NCBI RefSeq assembly: GCF_019511605.1 | Contig: NZ_JAEUAV010000028.1 | Span: 1-64,000 of the forward strand | Direction: 5' to 3' | Source: Paraburkholderia phenoliruptrix | GTDB taxonomy: Bacteria; Pseudomonadota; Gammaproteobacteria; Burkholderiales; Burkholderiaceae | Length of the DNA stretch: 64,000 bases | Shown: one piece after another, positions 36,417 through 43,767 of the stretch | Layout of the letters: each line of letters begins with the position of its first letter | Position numbering within the stretch: position 1 is the stretch's first letter | The notes under the pieces: model-generated | Databases searched by the model: none | What the model saw: the letters and a program-made list of their open reading frames with translations, nothing else | What the model was told of the DNA's origin: nothing | Translations under genes and position numbers: made by a program

Positions 36417-36479
36417 CGGTGAGGCCCGGCAACGAGCCGTCGCGGCGCCATTCGCATGGCGAGCGCGCCGCTGCGCGCA

Positions 36480-37019
36480 TTACTTCTTCTTGGCCTTTTT
36501 CGTCGACTTCGCGGACTTTGCCGACTTGGCCGACTTCGAGGCTTTGGCTGTTTTAGCCGCCCCCTTCTCCTTCTCGGGCGGCGCCAGCATCGTGCCGCGG
36601 CACTTGCGCGAGCCGCAGCGGCATTCGTATTCCTTCTTCAGCTTGTTGGTCTGGCGGGCGTCGATCACGAGGCCGTAGTCGTAGAACAGCTCCTCGCCTT
36701 CGGCAATGTCGCGCAGCGCGTGCACATACACATGCCCGTCTATCTCTTCCGCTTCGCAGTTCGGCGCGCACGAGTGGTTGATCCAGCGCGCGCTGTTGCC
36801 GTTCACCTTGCCGTCGATCACCTTGCCGCTATCGAGCGCAAAGTAGAACGTGTGATTCGGTTCGTCAGGATTATGCGGATGGCGGCGCAACGCTTCTTTC
36901 CAGGAAATGCGCTCACCCTTGTATTCGATTAGCCGCTCGCCGGCAGCAATCGGTTCGAGCGCAAACACGCCTTTGCCGTGCACACCGGAACGACGCACGG
37001 CGATCCTGCGTGAACTCAT
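36480..37019 (-). CDS. SET-domain protein lysine methyltransferase with a histone H1-like tail
   Basis: A 179-residue protein with a complete SET core: GVHGKGVFA at 12-20, NSARWINHSC at 75-84 and ELFYDYG at 110-116. A post-SET zinc motif follows with Cys133, Cys135 and Cys140, which can bind zinc together with Cys84. SET enzymes transfer methyl from SAM to lysine. The last 25 residues are almost only Lys, Ala and Ser (KSAKSAKSAKSTKKAKKK), like the tails of bacterial histone H1-like proteins, and could bind DNA or serve as the substrate itself. The target is unknown. Confidence 0.9.
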   Translation of the reverse strand: MSSRRIAVRRSGVHGKGVFALEPIAAGERLIEYKGERISWKEALRRHPHNPDEPNHTFYFALDSGKVIDGKVNGNSARWINHSCAPNCEAEEIDGHVYVHALRDIAEGEELFYDYGLVIDARQTNKLKKEYECRCGSRKCRGTMLAPPEKEKGAAKTAKASKSAKSAKSAKSTKKAKKK

Positions 37020-37247
37020 TGAATGAATCCTTGTGAAGAACTGGGGTGAAGTCCGGCAGCCGTCGAAAACGCCCGCGTCTGACGCGCTGATTTTTTCTGG
37101 CGCTCATAGCAAACGCGGCGCCCTGCGAGCGCCGCGTCGACCTGCGACGCACATGCGCCACATCCGGCATCGTACACGCTCAAGACGGCTTCGTTCAACC
37201 GTCAAAAACGTATGCCGGATGCGCGTGCGCCGTGCGCGTGAACCGCC

Positions 37248-38360
37248 TCATCTTTGGCCAAACGAAATCTCGCCGAACAGCGCCTTCTGCTCGCGCGGCT
37301 GCGAGCGCCAATACTGCGGCGGCGCTTCGACTGTCGCGCCAAGTTGCGCGGCGGCATGCCACGGCCAGCGCGGGTTGTAGAGCAATGCGCGAGCCAGCGC
37401 GATCAGATCGGCATCGCCCTGTTCGATCAGTTGCTCCGCATGCACCGGATCGGTAATCAGGCCGACACCGATGGTGGTGAGACCCGTCGCCTGTTTGACC
37501 GCCTTGGCGAACGGAATCTGATAGCCCGGCTCGAGCGGAATTTTCTGCAACGGCGACACGCCACCGGACGACACGTCGATCCAGTCGCACCCGCGTTTTT
37601 TCAGCTCGTGCGCGAACGCAATCGTGTCTTCGAGCGACCAGCCGCCTTCGACCCAATCCGTTGCAGACACACGCACGCCGACTGGTTTGTCGGCCGGAAA
37701 AGAGGCCCGCACGATGTCGAAGATCTCAAGCGGAAAACGCATGCGGTTCTCGCGCGAGCCGCCGTAGTCGTCACTGCGTTGATTGGCGAGCGGCGAGAGA
37801 AACTGGTGCAGCAGATAGCCGTGCGCGGCATGCACTTCAAGTGCGTCGATGCCAAGGCGCGCGGCGCGCCGCGCGGATGCGGCGAAGGCTTCGCGGATGC
37901 GATTGAGCCCCGGCGTGTCGAGCGCGAGCGGCGGCTCTTCACCCGCCTTGTGCGGCAGCGCGGACGGCGCATGCGGCAGCCAGCCGCCTTGCGATACCGG
38001 AATCAACTGGCCGCCTTCCCACGGCACATGGCTCGACGCCTTGCGTCCCGCGTGCGACAACTGCATCGTCACGTTGATATGCGAATGCTTGCGGATGGCG
38101 GCGAGCACCGGCACGAGCGCCGCCTCGGTCGCGTCGTCCCACAAGCCGAGATCGCTCGGCGTGATACGGCCGTCCGGTTCGACCGCCGTCGCCTCGATGC
38201 ACAACATGCCGGCGCCCGACAACGCAAGACTGCCGAGGTGAATCATGTGCCACGCGGTGGCCTCGCCCCGCTCGGCGGAATACTGGCACATCGGCGAGAC
38301 GACGATGCGGTTAGGAAGCGTCACGCTACGCAGCGTGAGTGGGGAAAATAGCGCGCTCAT
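37248..38360 (-). CDS. NADH:flavin oxidoreductase of the old yellow enzyme family (YqjM-like)
   Basis: An FMN enzyme of 370 residues that reduces activated C=C bonds. The N-terminus LRSVTLPNRIVVSPMCQYSA has the Cys typical of the thermophilic-like YqjM class. The active site includes QLSHAGRKAS, EVHAAHGYLLHQFLSPLANQ and DDYGGSRENRMRF. Length and motifs are normal. The physiological substrate of such enzymes is usually unknown. It is upstream of the SET gene on the same strand but separated by about 230 bases. Confidence 0.93.
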   Translation of the reverse strand: MSALFSPLTLRSVTLPNRIVVSPMCQYSAERGEATAWHMIHLGSLALSGAGMLCIEATAVEPDGRITPSDLGLWDDATEAALVPVLAAIRKHSHINVTMQLSHAGRKASSHVPWEGGQLIPVSQGGWLPHAPSALPHKAGEEPPLALDTPGLNRIREAFAASARRAARLGIDALEVHAAHGYLLHQFLSPLANQRSDDYGGSRENRMRFPLEIFDIVRASFPADKPVGVRVSATDWVEGGWSLEDTIAFAHELKKRGCDWIDVSSGGVSPLQKIPLEPGYQIPFAKAVKQATGLTTIGVGLITDPVHAEQLIEQGDADLIALARALLYNPRWPWHAAAQLGATVEAPPQYWRSQPREQKALFGEISFGQR

Positions 38361-38450
38361 GGATCACCGCCTAGTAGAAACCCGAGAGCGGTCGAGCATA
38401 GCACCGCGGTTCATTTGCTGCAGGCCGCCTCGCGTCGCGCAGGTTGACGC

Positions 38451-39164
38451 TCAGGGTTTTGCTTCCACCTGATTGAGCCATTCGCCGAACATGCGGCACG
38501 CCGCGGCCTCCATAGCCGGACCGTACTGCGCAGTCTGCGCGCGCAATTGCCGCGCGTCGATGCCATGACTCGCGAGCTCGCCCGCATTGCCGATCAACCA
38601 GCGCTCGAAGCCGTCCACGCGGACCTCGGGATGACATTGCAACGCGAGCACATGGCTGCCCCATGCAAACGCCTGGTTCTCGCACGCATTCGTGGAGGCA
38701 AGACGCGTCGCGTTCGCGGGAAGGTCGAAAGTGTCGCCATGCCAATGCAGCATGGAAGTGTGCGCGCCGTCCAGATGACGCACCGGCGAAGCGCGGCCCG
38801 CGTCGGTCAGCGTGAGCGGTTCCCAGCCGAGCTCGGTGTGCCCCGCCGGATAGACGCGCGCACCGAGCGCGCGCGCGATGAGCTGCGCGCCCAGACAGAT
38901 GCCAAGCGTGGGAAGTCCTGCTTCGATGCGCTTCTCGATCATCGAAAGCAGCGGTACGAGAGTCGGATAGAGCGCGTCGTCGGTGGCGCTGATCGGGCCG
39001 CCGAGCACGACCATTAGCGACGGCGTGACCGGATTCGGCGCCTCGATGCGGGCAAAGCCTACATCGAGATAGCGGACCGGACGCCCGCGTTCGCCAAGCA
39101 CCAGTTCGAGACTGCCGAGATCTTCGAAGTGGACGTGGCGAATGGCCAGAACTTCCTGATGCAT
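38451..39164 (-). CDS. Class I glutamine amidotransferase
   Basis: A 237-residue GATase1 protein. The oxyanion strand VVLGGPISA precedes the nucleophile elbow GICLGAQLIARALG, with the active Cys near 90. The later QCHPE segment gives the His and Glu of the triad. It resembles free-standing GMP synthase-like glutamine amidotransferases of unknown acceptor. It lies between the OYE gene and a MarR gene on the same strand. Confidence 0.9.
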   Translation of the reverse strand: MHQEVLAIRHVHFEDLGSLELVLGERGRPVRYLDVGFARIEAPNPVTPSLMVVLGGPISATDDALYPTLVPLLSMIEKRIEAGLPTLGICLGAQLIARALGARVYPAGHTELGWEPLTLTDAGRASPVRHLDGAHTSMLHWHGDTFDLPANATRLASTNACENQAFAWGSHVLALQCHPEVRVDGFERWLIGNAGELASHGIDARQLRAQTAQYGPAMEAAACRMFGEWLNQVEAKP

Positions 39165-39285
39165 CAGCCTGTCACCTCAGGTTGACTGAAGACTGCCGCT
39201 ACGCGGCACCGGAAAGCGTGGCAGGCGGCGAGTGCCGTCTGCCCTGCCGGTTGCAGTGTAGCGGATTGCCAGGTAAGCAGCGGCC

Positions 39286-39924
39286 TTACTGGGCGAAGAT
39301 CTTCCAGGTCTTCTTCTGGGTGGCGACGTCGGCGGTTTCATGCACCGCGCAGTCCAGACGCAGGTCCGTATCCGCCATGTTCAGGTCGAGCAGCGCGCAA
39401 CGATGCGGCGTCTTTTTCGGATTCTTGCTCGGCTCGAAGTGCGTGCAGCTCAGGCACATGCGGTGCGGCGGAATATTGCCTTGCGCTTCGAGTTGATGAA
39501 CCGTCTTGAGCAGCGTGCGGTAGAACAACGCCTGTTCCTCGTCGCGCAACGTGCCGACTGCCTTCGCGAGGAAGTCGGGCCATTGCGCGGCACGCTTGGC
39601 AGCCGTGCGGCCGCGAGCGGTCAGACGCACGGCGAGCGCGCGGCCGTCGTCGAGCGCGCGGCGCTTCTCGACCAGTCCCTTGGTTTCGAGCGTGCTGACG
39701 GCGTCGCTGGTGGTGGCGGCGGTCAATGCCGTTTCACGTGCGATTTCCCCGAGCCGCATAGGACCCTTTCGCTGCATCAACAAAACCAGGATCTCGCCCT
39801 GAGTGGGCGTGAGTCCCGCGCCTTCCGCCCATTCCCAGGCCTGGCTTCGCATGGCCGTGCTCAGTCGCAAGAGGCTGTGGGTGACTCGCCCGGTTGCCTG
39901 TTCTCCGTATACGCCTTCGCTCAT
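39286..39924 (-). CDS. MarR-family regulator with a C-terminal four-cysteine extension
   Basis: A 212-residue regulator. The winged helix-turn-helix spans about 35-105 (LTPTQGEILVLLMQRKGPMR, then GEIARETALTAATTSDAVST). Beyond the usual end near 150, an extra 60-residue tail carries Cys157, Cys160, Cys176 and Cys192 in a C-x2-C-x15-C-x15-C spacing, with histidines nearby. This suggests a bound metal or iron-sulfur cluster, or a thiol switch. Typical MarR proteins are 140-160 residues. No obvious target gene is adjacent except the downstream amidotransferase and OYE genes. Confidence 0.9.
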   Translation of the reverse strand: MSEGVYGEQATGRVTHSLLRLSTAMRSQAWEWAEGAGLTPTQGEILVLLMQRKGPMRLGEIARETALTAATTSDAVSTLETKGLVEKRRALDDGRALAVRLTARGRTAAKRAAQWPDFLAKAVGTLRDEEQALFYRTLLKTVHQLEAQGNIPPHRMCLSCTHFEPSKNPKKTPHRCALLDLNMADTDLRLDCAVHETADVATQKKTWKIFAQ

Positions 39925-40403
39925 AATCTTCGATTGGTTTATTTACAGCTCTTGTGCGGTGCCGGCCGATTGCTTGCCGGGAACGCCCGTAGCCTGTGTG
40001 GGGTAGCCCCGCCCAAAACAGGACGAGACGGTCTCAACTATCTCAAAAATTCACCGCCTTGCAAGCCAAAGCAGTTAAGACGACATTCTATGCGAGAGCG
40101 GCGAATCGTACAGCTAAGTTATCCAACGTAATCTGTGGATAACCGTGGGATAACGTCGGGGAAGACATGTGTGCCGATTCTTGATAAACCTGTGCCCCCG
40201 GTCAAGCAGTCCTTAAGTTGTCCTCGTTTACCGCTGCGCACGCACCGCCCCGCAGCCCACTTATGATTTACGCAGCGCCTTGACTTTGCAGGAAATTATT
40301 CAGTTGTCCACAGCCCAAGGCGATGCTTGTTAACTACTACTACGTATGTATACGTACATCTTTGGAAAACCTTAAGGGCCCCGAACTGGAAATTTTATCG
40401 GCG
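39925..40403. other. Non-coding region with DnaA-box-like sites (candidate origin part 1)
   Basis: About 480 bases without a gene. A perfect DnaA box TGTGGATAA lies at 40134-40142. TTGTCCACA at 40304-40312 has one mismatch, and a weaker TTATCCAAC lies at 40119-40127. AT-rich patches occur near 40285-40300 and 40340-40400. The 13-mer CTGTGGATAACCG at 40133-40145 recurs exactly at 43540-43552. See the findings for why I consider this part of the replication origin. Confidence 0.5.
40326..40347. repeat. Left copy of a 22-bp inverted repeat
   Basis: This 22-mer (CTTGTTAACT-A-CTACTACGTAT) matches the reverse complement of 43506-43527 at 21 of 22 positions. It overlaps the 13-mer GTATGTATACGTA at 40344, which recurs in the same orientation at 43500. 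The pair flanks the two genes between 40.4 and 42.9 kb. Confidence 0.75.
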
Positions 40404-40430
40404 AAAAAAAACCCGCACGCGGCGGGTTTT
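40404..40430 (-). terminator. Terminator of the YbdK-type gene
   Basis: Read leftward, AAAACCCGC pairs with GCGGGTTTT and is followed by more T. It lies 33 bases past the stop of the gene at 40463. Confidence 0.85.
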
Positions 40431-40462
40431 CTTACGGTTTAACACAAAGGGCGCGAGGCAAC

Positions 40463-41578
40463 TCACGCGCGCCACGCCAGACACTGTTGCCTGACCACTT
40501 CATGCAGCGACTTTTCCTGTTCCGCGACGCCTCTTAGCCAGGTCGCGTCGTTGATCTGACCGCGCGCGATTGCGCCGATCTCAGCCAGCGCATGACCGGA
40601 GCCCAACGCGTCGCCGTGCGGCGCGATCCGCTCGAGCGTTTCGAGAATGTCTTCGGAAATGGTCTTGCGTTCGCCGGTTTGCGGATTGATGCAGGTTCCG
40701 GCCAGACCGAAGCGGCAAGCCTCGAAGCGGTTGAACGTGTAGACGAGGTAGTCGTCTTCGTGCGGCGTAACGGGCTTGTCGAGGAGCAGATGCCGGGCGA
40801 GCGTCTGGATGTAGCACGCAATGGCCGCGGCGCGATCCACGGAGAGCGGCGTATCCATCACGCGGACCTCGATGGTGCCGAAACCCGGCTTCGGCCGGAT
40901 GTCCCAATAGAAGTCTTTCATGCTGTTGACCACGCCGGTGTGCACCATCTTCGAGAAATATTCCTCGAAGCTGTCCCACGTCAACACGAACGGCGCGCGG
41001 CCCGAGAGCGGAAACGCAAACACGGAATTCAGGCGTGCCGAATGAAAACCGGTGTCCACGCCCTGCACGAAAGGCGACGACGCGGACAACGCAATGAAAT
41101 GCGGAATGAAGCGCGACATCGAATGCAGCAGGAATAGCGCGCTGTCCGCATCCGGGCAGCCGATGTGCACGTGCTGGCCGAACACCGTGAACTGCTTCGC
41201 GAGATAGCCGTACAGTTCGGAAAGGTACTGGAAGCGAGGCGTGTCCACGATCTGCCGCTCGCTCCATTGCTGAAAAGCGTGCGTGCCGCCGCCGCACAGG
41301 CCGACGTTCAGATGATCGGCTGCGGCCACGAGCGTGTCGCGAATCTTGCGCAGATCGGCAAGCGCCTGTTCGTGGTTCGTGCAGATGCCGGTGGAAAGCT
41401 CGATCATGCTCTCGGTGATTTCCGGCGTAATGTTGCCGGGGATCTTCTGATCCTTGACGAGGCGCAGCAGATCCGAGCCGGCTTTGGTCAGATCATAGTC
41501 ATGCGTATTGACGATCTGCATCTCGAGTTCGACACCGAAAGTGAACGGCTTCGAATCGATGAAGGGTTCGAGTGACAT
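40463..41578 (-). CDS. ybdK: YbdK-type carboxylate-amine ligase (glutamate-cysteine ligase 2 family)
   Basis: An ATP-grasp-like ligase of 371 residues from the ATG at 41578, with AGGGGA upstream; E. coli YbdK has 372. Conserved segments include FTFGVELEMQIV, NITPEITESMIELSTGIC, GQHVHIGCPDADSA and WDIRPKPGFGTIEVRVMDTP. The family makes gamma-glutamylcysteine only weakly, so the true substrate is unsettled. It is flanked by the two candidate origin clusters, with the antiporter gene just upstream on the same strand. Confidence 0.94.
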   Translation of the reverse strand: MSLEPFIDSKPFTFGVELEMQIVNTHDYDLTKAGSDLLRLVKDQKIPGNITPEITESMIELSTGICTNHEQALADLRKIRDTLVAAADHLNVGLCGGGTHAFQQWSERQIVDTPRFQYLSELYGYLAKQFTVFGQHVHIGCPDADSALFLLHSMSRFIPHFIALSASSPFVQGVDTGFHSARLNSVFAFPLSGRAPFVLTWDSFEEYFSKMVHTGVVNSMKDFYWDIRPKPGFGTIEVRVMDTPLSVDRAAAIACYIQTLARHLLLDKPVTPHEDDYLVYTFNRFEACRFGLAGTCINPQTGERKTISEDILETLERIAPHGDALGSGHALAEIGAIARGQINDATWLRGVAEQEKSLHEVVRQQCLAWRA

Positions 41579-41677
41579 GGCGTCCCCTGAGTGAGGTCGG
41601 CCAGGCATTTGTCAGAAGCCCGGCCGTTTTTTTAAAACGAATAAATCGGATAGCGTGTGGCCCGCAATGCGAGGCGC

Positions 41678-42883
41678 TTACTCTTCGCGCCGCTCGGCAA
41701 CCAGCGCGAGGCTGCGATAAACGAGCCACGGCCCGAGGATCTGCAGCACGACAATCGAACACATGACGATCGCGCGCAATCGCGGATCGAAGTTCGGATA
41801 CAGGTTGTAGGTGTCGTCGACGAGCAGATAAGCCAGCGCCGACATGGGCGATAACGACAAGCCAAGCGCCATGCCCTGCTTCCAGTTCAGCCCGCTCGGC
41901 TTGGCGAACGCGAGCACGCCGACCAGCTTGGCGACAAGCCGCGCAACAATCAGGCCCAGTGCCGCAACGCCGCCCAGCGCGATGTCTTTCCATTCGAACG
42001 AAGTAAGCGTCAGCACGAACAGAATCACAGTGAGGAGCCACCCGGCGGTGCCGAAATGCTGCGGCCACAACTGCGGCCGCGCTTCCAGATTTTTCACGAT
42101 AATGCCGGCCGCCAGCAGCGCGAGAATGGTCGACAGCTTGAACAGGTGCGCGAGCGCAATGGCCAGCAGGACCAGACCGAATAGCGCAACGAACGAATGC
42201 TCGTCCTGCATGTTGAGCCGTCGATAAAAGAACGTGCAGGTACGTGCAAGCAGATACGCGAGCACCAGCGAGCCGGCCAGCAGATAAAGCGGTTGCACAA
42301 TGGTGGCAAAAACATTGCCATACGCTTCCTGATGCAACCAGCTCGACACGAGCTTCTCGATCACCACTGCATACATGCTGTTCAACGCGGTCAGCGTCAA
42401 AAGACGTTGCGTGACCTGGCCTTCCGCGCGCAATTCGGTCTTGAGCTGGATGACCATGGCGGGCGAAGTCGCCATGGCAATGGCCGCAAGTACCGTTGCG
42501 ACCATTAGCGGCACGTTCAAAAACAGCAGCACCGGCAGAACCAGCGCGAACGTGAGCGTGGCTTCCGCGACGCTCGACATGACGAGCCACGGATTACGGC
42601 GGATCCAGCGCAGATCGAGCCGGCTGCCGAGTTCGAACAACAGCAGGCCAAGCGCCACATCGAGCAATGGCCGGGCCGCCTTGGCCGAGTCGGCGTCGAT
42701 TACGCCCGAGCCTGCCGCGCCCGCAATCAGACCGATGACCGCGTAGCCCGAAATACGCGGCAAACGCCACGCCCGATAGCACAACTCGCCGCACAAACCC
42801 GCGGCAAGCAACGCCAGACCAGCCCAAAAAATGGCGTCGGGGGCGAGCGGCCAGGCTGGAAAAAATGAAAACGCCGAGTTCAT
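41678..42883 (-). CDS. Monovalent cation/proton antiporter (CPA2, KefB/RosB-like membrane domain)
   Basis: An inner-membrane protein of 401 residues with about 12 hydrophobic helices. The start MNSAFSFFPAWPLAPDAIFW at 42883 is chosen over a longer Cys- and Arg-rich frame; AAGGAG lies somewhat far upstream. Family segments are RISGYAVIGLIAGAAGSGVI, DVALGLLLFELGSRLDLRWI and ATVLAAIAMATSPAMVIQLK. The KTN nucleotide-binding domain of KefB/C is absent. The transported ion is unknown. Confidence 0.88.
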   Translation of the reverse strand: MNSAFSFFPAWPLAPDAIFWAGLALLAAGLCGELCYRAWRLPRISGYAVIGLIAGAAGSGVIDADSAKAARPLLDVALGLLLFELGSRLDLRWIRRNPWLVMSSVAEATLTFALVLPVLLFLNVPLMVATVLAAIAMATSPAMVIQLKTELRAEGQVTQRLLTLTALNSMYAVVIEKLVSSWLHQEAYGNVFATIVQPLYLLAGSLVLAYLLARTCTFFYRRLNMQDEHSFVALFGLVLLAIALAHLFKLSTILALLAAGIIVKNLEARPQLWPQHFGTAGWLLTVILFVLTLTSFEWKDIALGGVAALGLIVARLVAKLVGVLAFAKPSGLNWKQGMALGLSLSPMSALAYLLVDDTYNLYPNFDPRLRAIVMCSIVVLQILGPWLVYRSLALVAERREE

Positions 42884-43505
42884 CGTTATGGCTTCTCCTT
42901 TGCAGCAACGGCAGATGACACGAACCAGCGTAAGCCGGCGCGAACACCGGCGAGCGGGTGAACGCACGAGACGCTCACTGTCGCAATCGCTTCGCGTGAT
43001 CCGCGTTGCGAGTTTTTCAACGATCGGATGATTCGAACGCGCCGCAGTGGCAGGGAACTCGGCGCATTCAGGGGTGCGGCCGTAGCAGCCGGCACGGCAC
43101 GGTGAAAGGACGCCGTCGACGTTGAATCAGAGTCGGATTGGACGGCACCGTTCCGTAGCAGCGGGCACCGCTAGAGGCGAGGCACCACGCGGAAAAGAAC
43201 GGCGATTGTGCCATAGCTTGTTCAGCTTCGACCGAAAACACACGAACATGCAGACAAAACGGTAAAAACGTACTTCATCTTGATGACACGTGGAAAAAGC
43301 GACCGCCTTTATCGGTTGAGCCGGCTTTACCGGTGCGACGCGCACGCATCGCCGGCCGGTTCACTCGCGGAGGTCCAAGGCAGTGTGCTCGCTTCATATG
43401 TGCTTTTCAGGACAGCGCTTAGCGCAAGGGTTGCAGTGCTTGCCTGATCTGTGCGGTGGCGCACGGTCCAGCTCAGGCCTTGCTGTTTACGCGTTTACTG
43501 TATGT

Positions 43506-43527
43506 ATACGTAGTAGCAGTTAACAAG
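43506..43527. repeat. Right copy of the 22-bp inverted repeat
   Basis: This 22-mer is the reverse complement, with one mismatch, of 40326-40347. It contains GTTAAC and TACGTAGTAG and lies 14 bases before a perfect DnaA box. Confidence 0.75.
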
Positions 43528-43716
43528 CTGCCTCGTTTTCTGTGGATAACCGGTGTTTACCGAATCAAATCATCGCGTTGCCGACTTCATAACCGGGCGC
43601 ACAGCATGTGCGATGACGACTCGTATACGCGGGTAACTTTTTGCGAAATTGCGAGGCGCTGGAGTTACCCCGTTTACGTCCACAACGGCTCCACATGAGT
43701 TGCGCCGGTAAACAGC

Positions 43717-43748
43717 GCGGTTATCCACAATTTGCGGTGGATAACCGC
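43717..43748. repeat. 12-bp inverted repeat carrying paired DnaA boxes
   Basis: GCGGTTATCCAC and GTGGATAACCGC are perfect inverted arms separated by eight bases. Each arm carries a DnaA-type sequence, so two DnaA molecules could bind in opposed orientation. It lies 20 bases past the mnmC stop. It has no T run, so it is not a typical terminator. Confidence 0.7.
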
Positions 43749-43767
43749 GGCGCGTCAAACCCGAGCG

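Larger units (their letters stand above)
42884..43767. other. Long non-coding region with DnaA boxes (candidate origin part 2)
   Basis: About 880 bases with no convincing gene. Perfect DnaA boxes lie at 43541-43549 (TGTGGATAA) and 43721-43729 (TTATCCACA), and GGTGGATAA at 43736-43744 has one mismatch. The word GTTTAC or GTAAAC recurs at least five times between 43485 and 43715. A 12-bp inverted repeat (43717-43728 and 43737-43748) contains the last two boxes. The left part (42884-43430) shows nothing recognisable. Confidence 0.55.

Noticed and set aside
39729..39742. Another half parS (GTTTCACGTG) in the MarR gene
   Set aside because: Only one arm matches. ParB loading needs both arms.
40145..40153. 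An extra DnaA box at GTGGGATAA
   Set aside because: It has three mismatches to the consensus and was not counted in the candidate origin.
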